From an uncultured Fretibacterium sp. (GTDB taxonomy: Bacteria > Synergistota > Synergistia > Synergistales > Aminobacteriaceae), in the NCBI GenBank assembly GCA_937911045.1, contig CALEPX010000040.1:1-44391 (forward strand): a stretch of DNA of 44,391 nucleotides, written 5' to 3'. Positions 25,872 through 33,230 of the stretch are shown here, one piece after another (the stretch's first letter is position 1; each line of letters starts with the position of its first letter). The notes beneath the pieces were generated by a model. It saw nothing but the letters and a program-made list of their open reading frames with translations, was not told the origin of the DNA and made no database searches. The position numbers and the translations under genes were made by a program.

Positions 25872-27296
25872 TCAAAAATCTGTAAAACCACGCAGCATGA
25901 TTGTCTTGTGCAGTTCCCGGAGGATAATATCACGACCCATCGGATCGTTGACCCATTGCTCTGGATGTGTGTGCGGTCCGTATGCCGCAAACCACCGAAT
26001 ATCCTCACTCAAAAGATATTGTATTTCTGCCGCCAGAAGTTTTGTTCTGGGAATATGAAATCCACCGGTCATGATTCCGATTTTGGACAGAGCCTTGCCG
26101 GTTTCCGATCGCAGTATGCGAATGATTTCTGCGGAAAATTCCAGATTCTGCTTTGTAAAGTTCGCCCTGTTTTCGAGCCGGATGTCCGACAGGCTGACAC
26201 CATGCTCCGTAAGCCATGCTGCCATATATTCCGCCTCCGTAATGTCACCGTCTGCAGTGGCGTTTCCTCCACTTACGATATACAGGATGCCCGGATTCCG
26301 TCGACCGACCTCCCATGCGCGCCGAATCTTGTAATCGCAACGGCTGCTGCCCAGCACGATGAGTATATCCAGCGGCTCGCTGCTATCATCGCTTTCACCG
26401 AAGACAAGTCGGTTGATTGCTGGCATATTCTCCAATTTTTCCTCGGGGTACAGCACGAATCGATCCAATGTTTTTTCCACCTCGCGCGATATATCATAGG
26501 CGATAAAGTCCCGTTTTTCCTCTTCCGTCGTGCCTGTTGACAGTGCCAGAAAGCAGTCCATTTTCGCTTTGTGCAGACGACGGACTACAGAAAAATAATT
26601 TGGAATGTGTCTTGATGATATAGAGTCAGCACTCCTCTGGATATAGTGAAGCATGATCAGCGAGGATGTCAGAATGCGTCCACTGCAGTAGGACAGATAG
26701 CAGAAGTTGAACATACGATCCTCACCGAAGCTCATGCTTTCGTCAAAACGGAGACAATGCTCTTCGATCACGCTTCTGCGGTAGAATTTGTTGCAGTTGG
26801 AATACACCATAAGCTGACGGATCCGGACATATTCATCGGCAAAAACCGAGGCATCAGGATAGAGCCTGTCGCGCACCGTCCAAAGCTCTCTTACGCCTGA
26901 GAGCGGTAATCGTTCGATCCCGAATATATACAGATCCGTGTCCTCATCGAGCAGCGGAAGGCTTTCACGCAAGAACCCTTCTCGCATACAGTCATCACAA
27001 TCGATAAAGGTGACAAATTCGCCCGAGGCTGCATCAAGTCCAGCGTTACGTGCAGCTGATACCTCTTTGTGTGTACAAAATATCCCACGAACTTTTTTCT
27101 GTTTGCTGACGTATTCTTCCAAAAGCTCTTTCGTTCCGTCATTTGAACCATCATCCACCGCAATCAGTTCACAGTTTTCAGGAAGCTGATCAAGTACGGA
27201 ATGTAAGCATTCGTCCAGATAGTCTATGCAGTTGTATGTAGGGACAATCACGGACAATCTTGTATACGTGTTTTTTCGTTTGAAAGCTTTTGTCAT
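25872..27296 (-). CDS. Family-2 glycosyltransferase fused to a DUF218 (YdcF/SanA-like) domain
   Basis: The N-terminal ~300 residues are a GT-A-fold glycosyltransferase: LSVIVPTYNCIDYLDEC near 13-29, ELIAVDDGSNDGT near 39-51, and FVTFIDCDDCM near 94-104 with the D-x-D-type metal motif. From about 325 to the end the protein is a DUF218 domain: LDILIVLGSSRCDYKIRRA, YIVSGGNATADGDITEAEYM, RLENRANFTKQN and IMTGGFHIPRT. DUF218 proteins (SanA, YdcF, ElyC) act in envelope or polyprenyl-carrier processes. No membrane segment is evident. It is the last gene of the four-gene minus-strand cluster that starts at 31577, 24 bases after the ATP-grasp gene. The acceptor substrate is unknown. Confidence 0.85.
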   Translation of the reverse strand: MTKAFKRKNTYTRLSVIVPTYNCIDYLDECLHSVLDQLPENCELIAVDDGSNDGTKELLEEYVSKQKKVRGIFCTHKEVSAARNAGLDAASGEFVTFIDCDDCMREGFLRESLPLLDEDTDLYIFGIERLPLSGVRELWTVRDRLYPDASVFADEYVRIRQLMVYSNCNKFYRRSVIEEHCLRFDESMSFGEDRMFNFCYLSYCSGRILTSSLIMLHYIQRSADSISSRHIPNYFSVVRRLHKAKMDCFLALSTGTTEEEKRDFIAYDISREVEKTLDRFVLYPEEKLENMPAINRLVFGESDDSSEPLDILIVLGSSRCDYKIRRAWEVGRRNPGILYIVSGGNATADGDITEAEYMAAWLTEHGVSLSDIRLENRANFTKQNLEFSAEIIRILRSETGKALSKIGIMTGGFHIPRTKLLAAEIQYLLSEDIRWFAAYGPHTHPEQWVNDPMGRDIILRELHKTIMLRGFTDF

Positions 27297-27320
27297 ATCT
27301 TTTCACCAAATATTAGACAC

Positions 27321-28493
27321 TTAAAGGTGAATATACTCCTGAGGATGATTCTTTTCCAATGTGCGATGAATATAGAAGTCGTCCAAAACCCAATCCGTCT
27401 TTTCGCCGAATATCGGTTTGCAGGTCACCAATTGAGCGATCGAACCATCCGGGGACGCATTAAACTCAAACAATACAGGCTCTCCGGTTTCATCAACAGT
27501 AAAATCCCAACCCACAAATCTAAGATGGGGAATCATATGATGAAGTTCCTTAACTTTTTCGCAAATCCTTCCCATGGACGGAATGCAATAGTTTCCCCTA
27601 TATTTTCCATCCATTCTGTCGCTTACAGGTTTCAAAATATGCTCCCTGGATACAAAGCCTTTTTCATCAAAATGTACTATCACATCAACACGATATGATG
27701 TATCCTCAAGTCTGTTATCATTCGAAATGCCACAATAATATCCACCGTTTCCGGCTTCGATAACGCTTTCTCCTTTTGCTCCCACACTAAGGAACGCGTT
27801 TGGAGAAATATACACTCCTTCATTCGTAAGAAGCGAATGTATCCTGATAGTATTTACCGTACTGGGATTCAGCAATGCGAGATCTTTATGCTGTTTCACC
27901 CTGTCCTGTACAATGAAGTTGGCACCAATATGTTGAAATGTTGTCAGCAGTATTTTTTCATTCGTCATTTCAGGATCAATTGAAAATATATTAAGACTGT
28001 TGCTGCTGTATATTGCTGGCTTGATAATCATCTTACTCTTATGGGCAAGACAAAGCTTTACCGCACAATCTTCACTTATGGGCTTCATGTTGCTGTCGTA
28101 GTATAGACCTGACACGCATTTACAAACTGTCGTAGGCATTTTTGCAGATAAAAAGACTCGTTCCAAAAAACACTTATCCGAAGTAGCCCACGCAAATTCC
28201 ATATTGTTAAGATATTGGATAAGATCATTGAAATATATGTTGCTCGGAATGAACGCAGGAATTATTGCATGTTCTCTAGAGCCAAAGAATTCATACCAAA
28301 ACTTCTCTGGCTTTACATTATATTTTCTCCAATAAGATAAGATGACCTTTTCATAATCGCCATCACTGATATGAAAATCACAAACTGTTTCCATCATTTT
28401 GTGACATTCTGCTTTAAGCGCACCACAAAGAAACCTTCTTTTTTCGTCCCTTGCTTGCGCATATGATCTTTTAAACGCAAATTCGTAATCCAT
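27321..28493 (-). CDS. Sugar-transfer-associated ATP-grasp protein
   Basis: The 390 residues show a C-terminal ATP-grasp fold of the kind found beside glycosyltransferases (ATPgrasp_ST). Signatures are KMIIKPAIYSS near 154, NPSTVNTIRIHSLLTN near 209-224 and HLRFVGWDFTVDETGEPVLF then EFNASPD near 325-351. The last two hold the acidic and Asn metal-binding residues. ATP-grasp enzymes join a carboxylate to an amine or thiol through an acyl phosphate, so this one could ligate an amino acid or similar group to a sugar or small molecule. It lies between the MATE-HATPase and GT2-DUF218 genes with short gaps, in what appears to be one operon. The substrate is unknown. Confidence 0.82.
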   Translation of the reverse strand: MDYEFAFKRSYAQARDEKRRFLCGALKAECHKMMETVCDFHISDGDYEKVILSYWRKYNVKPEKFWYEFFGSREHAIIPAFIPSNIYFNDLIQYLNNMEFAWATSDKCFLERVFLSAKMPTTVCKCVSGLYYDSNMKPISEDCAVKLCLAHKSKMIIKPAIYSSNSLNIFSIDPEMTNEKILLTTFQHIGANFIVQDRVKQHKDLALLNPSTVNTIRIHSLLTNEGVYISPNAFLSVGAKGESVIEAGNGGYYCGISNDNRLEDTSYRVDVIVHFDEKGFVSREHILKPVSDRMDGKYRGNYCIPSMGRICEKVKELHHMIPHLRFVGWDFTVDETGEPVLFEFNASPDGSIAQLVTCKPIFGEKTDWVLDDFYIHRTLEKNHPQEYIHL

Positions 28494-28536
28494 AACTTTC
28501 CCTTCCTGTATAGTTTAAGGCAATGTGCCACTTAAC

Positions 28537-30276
28537 TCAAAACTCAAACTCCGTATAGTTCATATTCAGCAGATATTGATACTTGACCGATTTTGCAAGC
28601 TTTTTAATAAGCCCGTAATTGTCTGTGATGAGTGTCTGCGTTTCCTGGTCTTCATCAAGTGCAATGCAACGCCCGTCATCGAGCATTGTAAAGCGGGCAC
28701 CGTGTTCCGTGAAGAGGACCATGATTTGAATGTTGATATCCTTTCGTTTCTGTGACGCTACAGCATAAGCTGCCATTTCTTCCATGCACAGACTGACTCG
28801 ATAGGAGATCCGAGCCGGGAAACCGTTTTCATTAGCCCAGCTGCGTATTTGTCGTGAAGCTTCCACCGCCTCGTCCGGCTTGACTGTCAGAGACAAGCGT
28901 CTGGCTGACGAATCCAGCGAAACCAGATCCTTTTTCAGCCACATTCTGTATCTCCAAAGATTCAGCGAAAAAATGAGTATTTCCGTGAAAAGATACGACA
29001 GCCACAGATACGGAGCTGGCAGAAATCGAGTGAGCACGAACGCGAAGAGGGGCAGAGTGGCATACCCCAGCAGCGTAAGCTCGGTACAAAACTTGGTGTC
29101 ACTGCGGTTGGTAAGGTACAACCGGAGCAGAGTGTCATAAGCGATGAAAACGAAATGCAGCGCATACAGACGCAGGGAGAAAAGTTCGGTATCCGTGACA
29201 TTGGAAACGCCGTGCAGCGTATAGAAAACGTCCGGAAACAGCTCGATGAACAGCGTCATGACACAGGCAAATACAGTAACAAGCTTTGCGCTCTGACGCA
29301 TCATCATACGTAATCCCACACGGTCTTCCGCGCCACTCAGCAGCCCAGCCAACGGTCGCATAGAACCCTGAACACCAGAGATCATAACATTCGTTAGGCT
29401 GAAGCTGAATGTACAGACTGCCATGATAACACCGCCAACGTCACCGAAGAATACCAGAATGAGGCGAATCATGATGTAATTTTGCAGTGCCAGTATTAGC
29501 GAGTAGGATGCTTCCGGCAGTCCTAGGGATAGGATTTCGCGCCGATCCTCCCGACGGGCTTTCACGTTGCCGCTGTTGTATATATCTGTCCTTTTTAGCA
29601 GGTAGAAGACAGTGGCAGAGCAACGTATGACGTTTGCCACAGCCGTACCGAAGCCAGCACCTGCAACACCCATCTTCAGAACACCGATGAAAAACAGATC
29701 CAATAGCAGATTCACGCAGCCTTCCAGCACAGCCAGCCACATCAATGCCTTCATCTTTCCAACGATTTGCAGTTGACATACGCCAACAGTGGAAATCAGA
29801 CCAAATGGCATAGAGATCATGATGCCCATTGCGTACTGCCAAGTGAGCCGGTTAAGCTCCGGAGACAGTTGATATGATCGGATAATCCAGAATACAACAG
29901 GGATCTGCGCAATCGCCACGAACAAAGCGGCGGCAATCATAAGCTGCTTTACGGCACTTTTTGCGTACAAAATGTTCTCTCGGTCATTTTCTCCCATTCT
30001 GGTGGACAGACTTGTTGCGGCACCGTTTGCAATCATTACAGAGATAACACCCACGACAAGCACAATCGGAGATATGATGTTGACCGCAGACAGCGCATTG
30101 CTTCCAACCAGATTTCCAACCACGAGTCCGTCCACCGAAATGAGCAGAAGCGTAGAAAGATTCGTCAGCATCAGCGTTGGTATATATTCGAGCAGCTTCC
30201 GGCGGGTCAGCGATCCCGTGCGCGTAAACCGTTCCTCGATATTCATGTTTGTGTTTTTACTCTCGTTAGTTCTCAT
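28537..30276 (-). CDS. MATE-family transporter fused to a C-terminal HATPase-like domain
   Basis: Residues 1 to about 445 form a 12-helix MATE (NorM/DinF-type) exporter: LSTLLLISVDGLVVGNLVGS near 38-57 and the second half from about 250. Residues about 455-579 are soluble and resemble the GHKL/HATPase_c fold of anti-sigma kinases. They have CMEEMAAYAV at 497-506 in the place of the N box, MLDDGRCIALD at 531-541 as the G1 box (D-x-G), and TDNYGLIKKLAKSV, which resembles the G2/lid region. The N-box asparagine appears replaced by Ala, so ATP binding may be weakened or altered. The fusion suggests export gated by nucleotide or by a protein partner. It lies 29 bases after the PP-loop gene in the same operon. 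Confidence 0.85.
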   Translation of the reverse strand: MRTNESKNTNMNIEERFTRTGSLTRRKLLEYIPTLMLTNLSTLLLISVDGLVVGNLVGSNALSAVNIISPIVLVVGVISVMIANGAATSLSTRMGENDRENILYAKSAVKQLMIAAALFVAIAQIPVVFWIIRSYQLSPELNRLTWQYAMGIMISMPFGLISTVGVCQLQIVGKMKALMWLAVLEGCVNLLLDLFFIGVLKMGVAGAGFGTAVANVIRCSATVFYLLKRTDIYNSGNVKARREDRREILSLGLPEASYSLILALQNYIMIRLILVFFGDVGGVIMAVCTFSFSLTNVMISGVQGSMRPLAGLLSGAEDRVGLRMMMRQSAKLVTVFACVMTLFIELFPDVFYTLHGVSNVTDTELFSLRLYALHFVFIAYDTLLRLYLTNRSDTKFCTELTLLGYATLPLFAFVLTRFLPAPYLWLSYLFTEILIFSLNLWRYRMWLKKDLVSLDSSARRLSLTVKPDEAVEASRQIRSWANENGFPARISYRVSLCMEEMAAYAVASQKRKDINIQIMVLFTEHGARFTMLDDGRCIALDEDQETQTLITDNYGLIKKLAKSVKYQYLLNMNYTEFEF

Positions 30277-30305
30277 ATTACTTTTGCCCTTTCAAGGAGT
30301 TGACC

Positions 30306-31577
30306 TTATGCCATAGACACTTTTTCTAATATCTTTTTAAACAGTTCCGCACCGGAGCTGTGTTCCTTCTCGCATAGCTGACGTATTTGACTTACAGTTT
30401 GTCTGGCAGAACTAGCCTCAGGACGCTTGGAAAAGTCAATAAGCGAACGATAAATCCGTTCACGGTTGCTGTAATAGTGCTCAAGCTCAAAGCTTTCCCT
30501 GAATCCGTCAAGCTTGCCCATGATATCCAAAGGGATCATAGTCTTCATACAGCCGTAACATTCGCCGCAATTCTCACCGTTTTTCCCCGTTTGAAAGCAT
30601 ACCGATACGGTTTTCTGAAAAATTTCGTTATCAGCGAGAGCCTTCAGCTTAGTGATTCTCGAATCATTATCGCTTGCAATATATTGGAATGTTTCAGTAC
30701 GAAGGCTATAGCTGAGCAAACCTTCATAATGCTGCGTCGGAACGAACAAGGATACCTCATCCGTCTTATCCGTCCCATGTCCAGATGAAGAGCTTATATA
30801 CGTTTTATACAGGTGTTCAAGCGCAAGTGTACAGGAGAGATAACGGTACATTGCCATATAAATAACTCCACCTCGGTAATAATCAATATCAAGATTGGTG
30901 TTTGTATCGATCAAGGGAATTTTATAGACCTCAGCGACTTTCTTTGCTCTGTTAAGAATGATCTCTTCAATGCTGCCTTCCTGACGGTAAAGCGCATCCT
31001 TCCCCTTGGCGATTTCATAGGGTTTAAAAAGATTGCAGCAGGTATAGTGACAAAGGTGTGTAAGTCTTATATCTTCTGGAACATTCTCACCGCTATAGCA
31101 CTTCAACGTATAATTAGAATCAACTCCCGCAGACATTCCGGCAACAACTGAGCCATCGCACCAAACCGGCTCTTCTGTTTTTGGTCCTGTTAAACGGATC
31201 GCAGGAAATCCGCTTTTATTCAGGGCGGGAAGAAGCATAGCAGTCAGACCATCATACAGACGCTTCGAGATGGGCGCTTCAAATTCAATGTCGGAGCCTG
31301 AAACAACTGCATACCAGAACAACGCTACGACAAAAGCATTGCTTCTTTCCTTGCAAAGATACTTACTGTATTGGGCAGGAACATCAAACCATAAGGTTCC
31401 GTCCTTATTCCATGCAACAGGCGGATAATCCTCATCTGTGAGCCATACACAAAATCTTCTTTGGTTGAGGATATTTTGAGTGTATGCGCATGCGGTTTCC
31501 GGAGAAACTGTTACAGGCGCTTTTAGAAAAGCCCTGCTCCCCTCTTCTGTTACATAAGGTTTCCCTATATGAATCAT
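30306..31577 (-). CDS. PP-loop ATPase with a QueC-like cysteine cluster
   Basis: This 423-residue cytoplasmic protein has a PP-loop nucleotide-binding motif, SAGVDS at 149-154 (SGG-x-DS in most members). A cysteine cluster Cys327, Cys337-Gly-Glu-Cys340 and Cys343 is laid out like the zinc site of QueC-type enzymes. The family includes asparagine synthetases, QueC and tRNA thiolases, which adenylate a carbonyl or carboxylate and then add a nitrogen or sulfur nucleophile. The N-terminal ~130 residues are unfamiliar. GGAGG precedes the ATG at 31577. As the first gene of a cluster with MATE, ATP-grasp and glycosyltransferase genes, it may start the synthesis of a modified metabolite or glycan. 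I could not assign a named family. Confidence 0.7.
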   Translation of the reverse strand: MIHIGKPYVTEEGSRAFLKAPVTVSPETACAYTQNILNQRRFCVWLTDEDYPPVAWNKDGTLWFDVPAQYSKYLCKERSNAFVVALFWYAVVSGSDIEFEAPISKRLYDGLTAMLLPALNKSGFPAIRLTGPKTEEPVWCDGSVVAGMSAGVDSNYTLKCYSGENVPEDIRLTHLCHYTCCNLFKPYEIAKGKDALYRQEGSIEEIILNRAKKVAEVYKIPLIDTNTNLDIDYYRGGVIYMAMYRYLSCTLALEHLYKTYISSSSGHGTDKTDEVSLFVPTQHYEGLLSYSLRTETFQYIASDNDSRITKLKALADNEIFQKTVSVCFQTGKNGENCGECYGCMKTMIPLDIMGKLDGFRESFELEHYYSNRERIYRSLIDFSKRPEASSARQTVSQIRQLCEKEHSSGAELFKKILEKVSMA

Positions 31578-31644
31578 TTTTAATCCTCCTACTAAGTATT
31601 GATCGTTATCACAAATATGGTGATGTTGTTGAATTGCGCCCCCT

Positions 31645-31782
31645 AGGCTGTCCTAAAACTAAAAACTAAAGGGTTGTCAGAAAATTAAGAACGACAAGAA
31701 AGCCTCTCTCACATTTTTCGTCTCTTCCCCTAGTAAAAAGATCTCCGATTTTTGCCGGTCTGGGTAGTTTTCGGACAGTCTG
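31645..31782. mobile_element. MITE-like element, complete copy
   Basis: A non-coding block of ~138 bp bounded by imperfect terminal inverted repeats: GGCTGTCCTAAAACT (31646-31660) and AGTTTTCGGACAGTC (31766-31780, whose complement is GACTGTCCGAAAACT). Its interior is about 85 % identical to 39087-39200. It has cut into a short minus-strand reading frame, so it is a recent insertion. A target duplication could not be defined. Confidence 0.65.
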
Positions 31783-31909
31783 CCCATTCTTTTAATTTCC
31801 CGTATTTATCAGCCCAACGCAAAACAGCAAGAATAAATCCTTTTGCTTTGATTATGTAACGTCCATCAGAATAACCTGGACTTATGAATTCAACTTTTAG
31901 TTTTATCAT
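31730..31909 (-). pseudogene. Small ORF truncated by the MITE
   Basis: The 59-residue frame starts MIKLKVEFISPGYSDGRYII, has no recognised family, and after residue ~43 (position 31782) reads into the MITE, so its native C-terminus is lost. Its ATG overlaps the stop of the upstream small gene in an ATGA arrangement, which indicates that both were once a coupled pair or a single frameshifted gene. Confidence 0.5.
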
Positions 31910-32031
31910 GTATAGTACACCTTAAATCTAAAAGGAATGTAGAAAGCAGAAAATGCACTTTTTCCCTTAAAATCGTGTTGGATTAATAATTCAATGCTTT
32001 TTTTGATAAACTCACAAAAATCATCGTTCAT
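31906..32031 (-). CDS. Small hypothetical protein of 41 residues
   Basis: The frame reads MNDDFCEFIKKSIELLIQHD and ends FRFKVYYT. It has a near-perfect ribosome site (AAGGAG, eight bases before the ATG at 32031) and overlaps the next small frame by four bases (ATGA). That pattern supports real translation. It has no recognisable family, and the region around it (32040-32255) holds only short fragments. Confidence 0.5.
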   Translation of the reverse strand: MNDDFCEFIKKSIELLIQHDFKGKSAFSAFYIPFRFKVYYT

Positions 32032-32256
32032 GAATGCTTCTCCTTACTGTATAAAAATTTTTGTACACCATGCTTATAACGCGTTCCAGATGTTCTTTGT
32101 ACCAAAATTCGCTTAACATGTCAGAATTTTTATCTCACCTTTTGCAAAAAAGTTATATCCATCTGGTAATAATGTCTTTTTTCTCATACACCATATTAAA
32201 ATTAGCACCCTTTTTTAAGGCATCTTCCAGTTGTGTAGGAGTTTCTTTTTCAGCAA

Positions 32257-32532
32257 TCAATCATCTTTTTTCGCAAGGAGGATGAATTTTTTGTAGAGTT
32301 GCTCTCCAAGGTAGAACACCCTGCAATACAGGTGAGATTCATCGAATCCATGAAGCTGGTTGTACAGTTCATTTTGCTTGATATAATACATGGCAACATT
32401 TTTGAAAGTTTTGCCCCACATGTGTTTAGGAACACGCAGCACCATATCGTATGCTTCGAGCATCATCATGAACTGGTCAGCTCTCTCGACCCAGCTTCTA
32501 ACACTGTTTACTCGTACGGACTCATGTTTCAT
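32257..32532 (-). CDS. Small helical hypothetical protein, possibly 5'-truncated
   Basis: The 91 residues are helical in character (SWVERADQFMMMLEAYDMV, then GKTFKNVAMYYIKQNELYNQ), with a Lys-rich end. There is no strong ribosome site at 32532. The start falls exactly where an IS21-type transposase fragment on the other strand begins, so the original N-terminus was probably lost. It loosely resembles four-helix-bundle proteins of the Avd type, but no reverse transcriptase is near, so I leave it unassigned. Confidence 0.4.
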   Translation of the reverse strand: MKHESVRVNSVRSWVERADQFMMMLEAYDMVLRVPKHMWGKTFKNVAMYYIKQNELYNQLHGFDESHLYCRVFYLGEQLYKKFILLAKKDD

Positions 32533-32710
32533 TCCAGAGACGGTCTTAACAGATAATATGAAAACCGTGCCCCTTGGTTATGAAGCGGGCAAACCGATAA
32601 TGAATCAAAAAACGCTTGAGTTTGCCAATGACATGGGTTTTGTCTGGAAACTCTGCAAAATTCGTCGTCCTCAGACAAACGTACCTGGGTTTTCTGCACC
32701 AGCTTCTTAT
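32533..32710 (+). pseudogene. IS21-family IstA transposase fragment
   Basis: The plus strand reads IPETVLTDNMKTVPLGYEAG, then FANDMGFVWKLCKIRRPQT. This is the part of the IstA integrase core around the second catalytic Asp (the LTDN motif) and the RPQ segment. Only ~55 residues survive. It lies just beyond the last gene of the Cas10-like operon, so it may mark a deletion of that operon's 3' part. Confidence 0.7.
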
Positions 32711-32798
32711 GACAGAAAACGATGCAAGAAAACGGAACTCCTGAAACAATCAAAATTGCCGTCTATTTGCGGAAGAGCCTTTAATGTACATACAGGCA

Positions 32799-33230
32799 TC
32801 ATACCTGAATTTGGGAGGGGAAATTGCAAAAGGAGCTGATCCGGTAGTTTTCCAGTGTCAATGTGTCACTTTCAGAATAGCGGTAACGATTTATGACCGT
32901 CAGCTTCTTCGGAAGATCATTCCGTTCTGAATACTGTGGCTTTACAAGGACCTCCTCTTCAAAGAGCAGATCAGGATCCATATTAAGCTCTTCCTCACAG
33001 GTTAGGCAGAGCTTGATTCTGTCTTCGGATGATTCGCGGATGAGAATCCGACATTCTGTCCGGTCATCAAATAAATGGCACTCCCACGGCACCATACCCT
33101 GAAATGCATCCATTCCAGCGAAGCAGGGCATTCCGTCCTTCATTACATATGGTTCAAATACGAGCGCATGTGGATAATAGGCAAGAATATATCCTTTTGC
33201 TGGTGCTCCATCATACAGAAAAGAATCCAT
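32799..33230 (-). CDS. Small companion of the Cas10-like operon, Csx19-like
   Basis: The 143-residue protein starts MDSFLYDGAPAKGYILAYYP and contains WECHLFDDRTECRILIR, DPDLLFEEEVLVKPQYSE and LTVINRYRYSESDTLTLENY. The conserved-looking hydrophobic/acidic blocks and the position after a RAMP gene resemble Csx19 (the TIGR03984-type protein of subtype III-D loci), which is my best guess. The ATG at 33230 is preceded by GGAGGAGG and lies inside the end of the RAMP gene (20-base overlap), so the two are translationally coupled. The frame is also open upstream to 33368, but that part is in the RAMP gene and lacks a ribosome site. The C-terminal end abuts IS debris and may be altered. Confidence 0.55.
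   Translation of the reverse strand: MDSFLYDGAPAKGYILAYYPHALVFEPYVMKDGMPCFAGMDAFQGMVPWECHLFDDRTECRILIRESSEDRIKLCLTCEEELNMDPDLLFEEEVLVKPQYSERNDLPKKLTVINRYRYSESDTLTLENYRISSFCNFPSQIQV

Noticed and set aside
25863..26540. 225-residue plus-strand open frame
   Set aside because: It is antisense to the DUF218 part of the GT2 fusion and lacks any motif.
32257..32532. Avd-type accessory protein of a diversity-generating retroelement
   Set aside because: Only a weak helical resemblance; no reverse transcriptase, template repeat or variable repeat is in the window.
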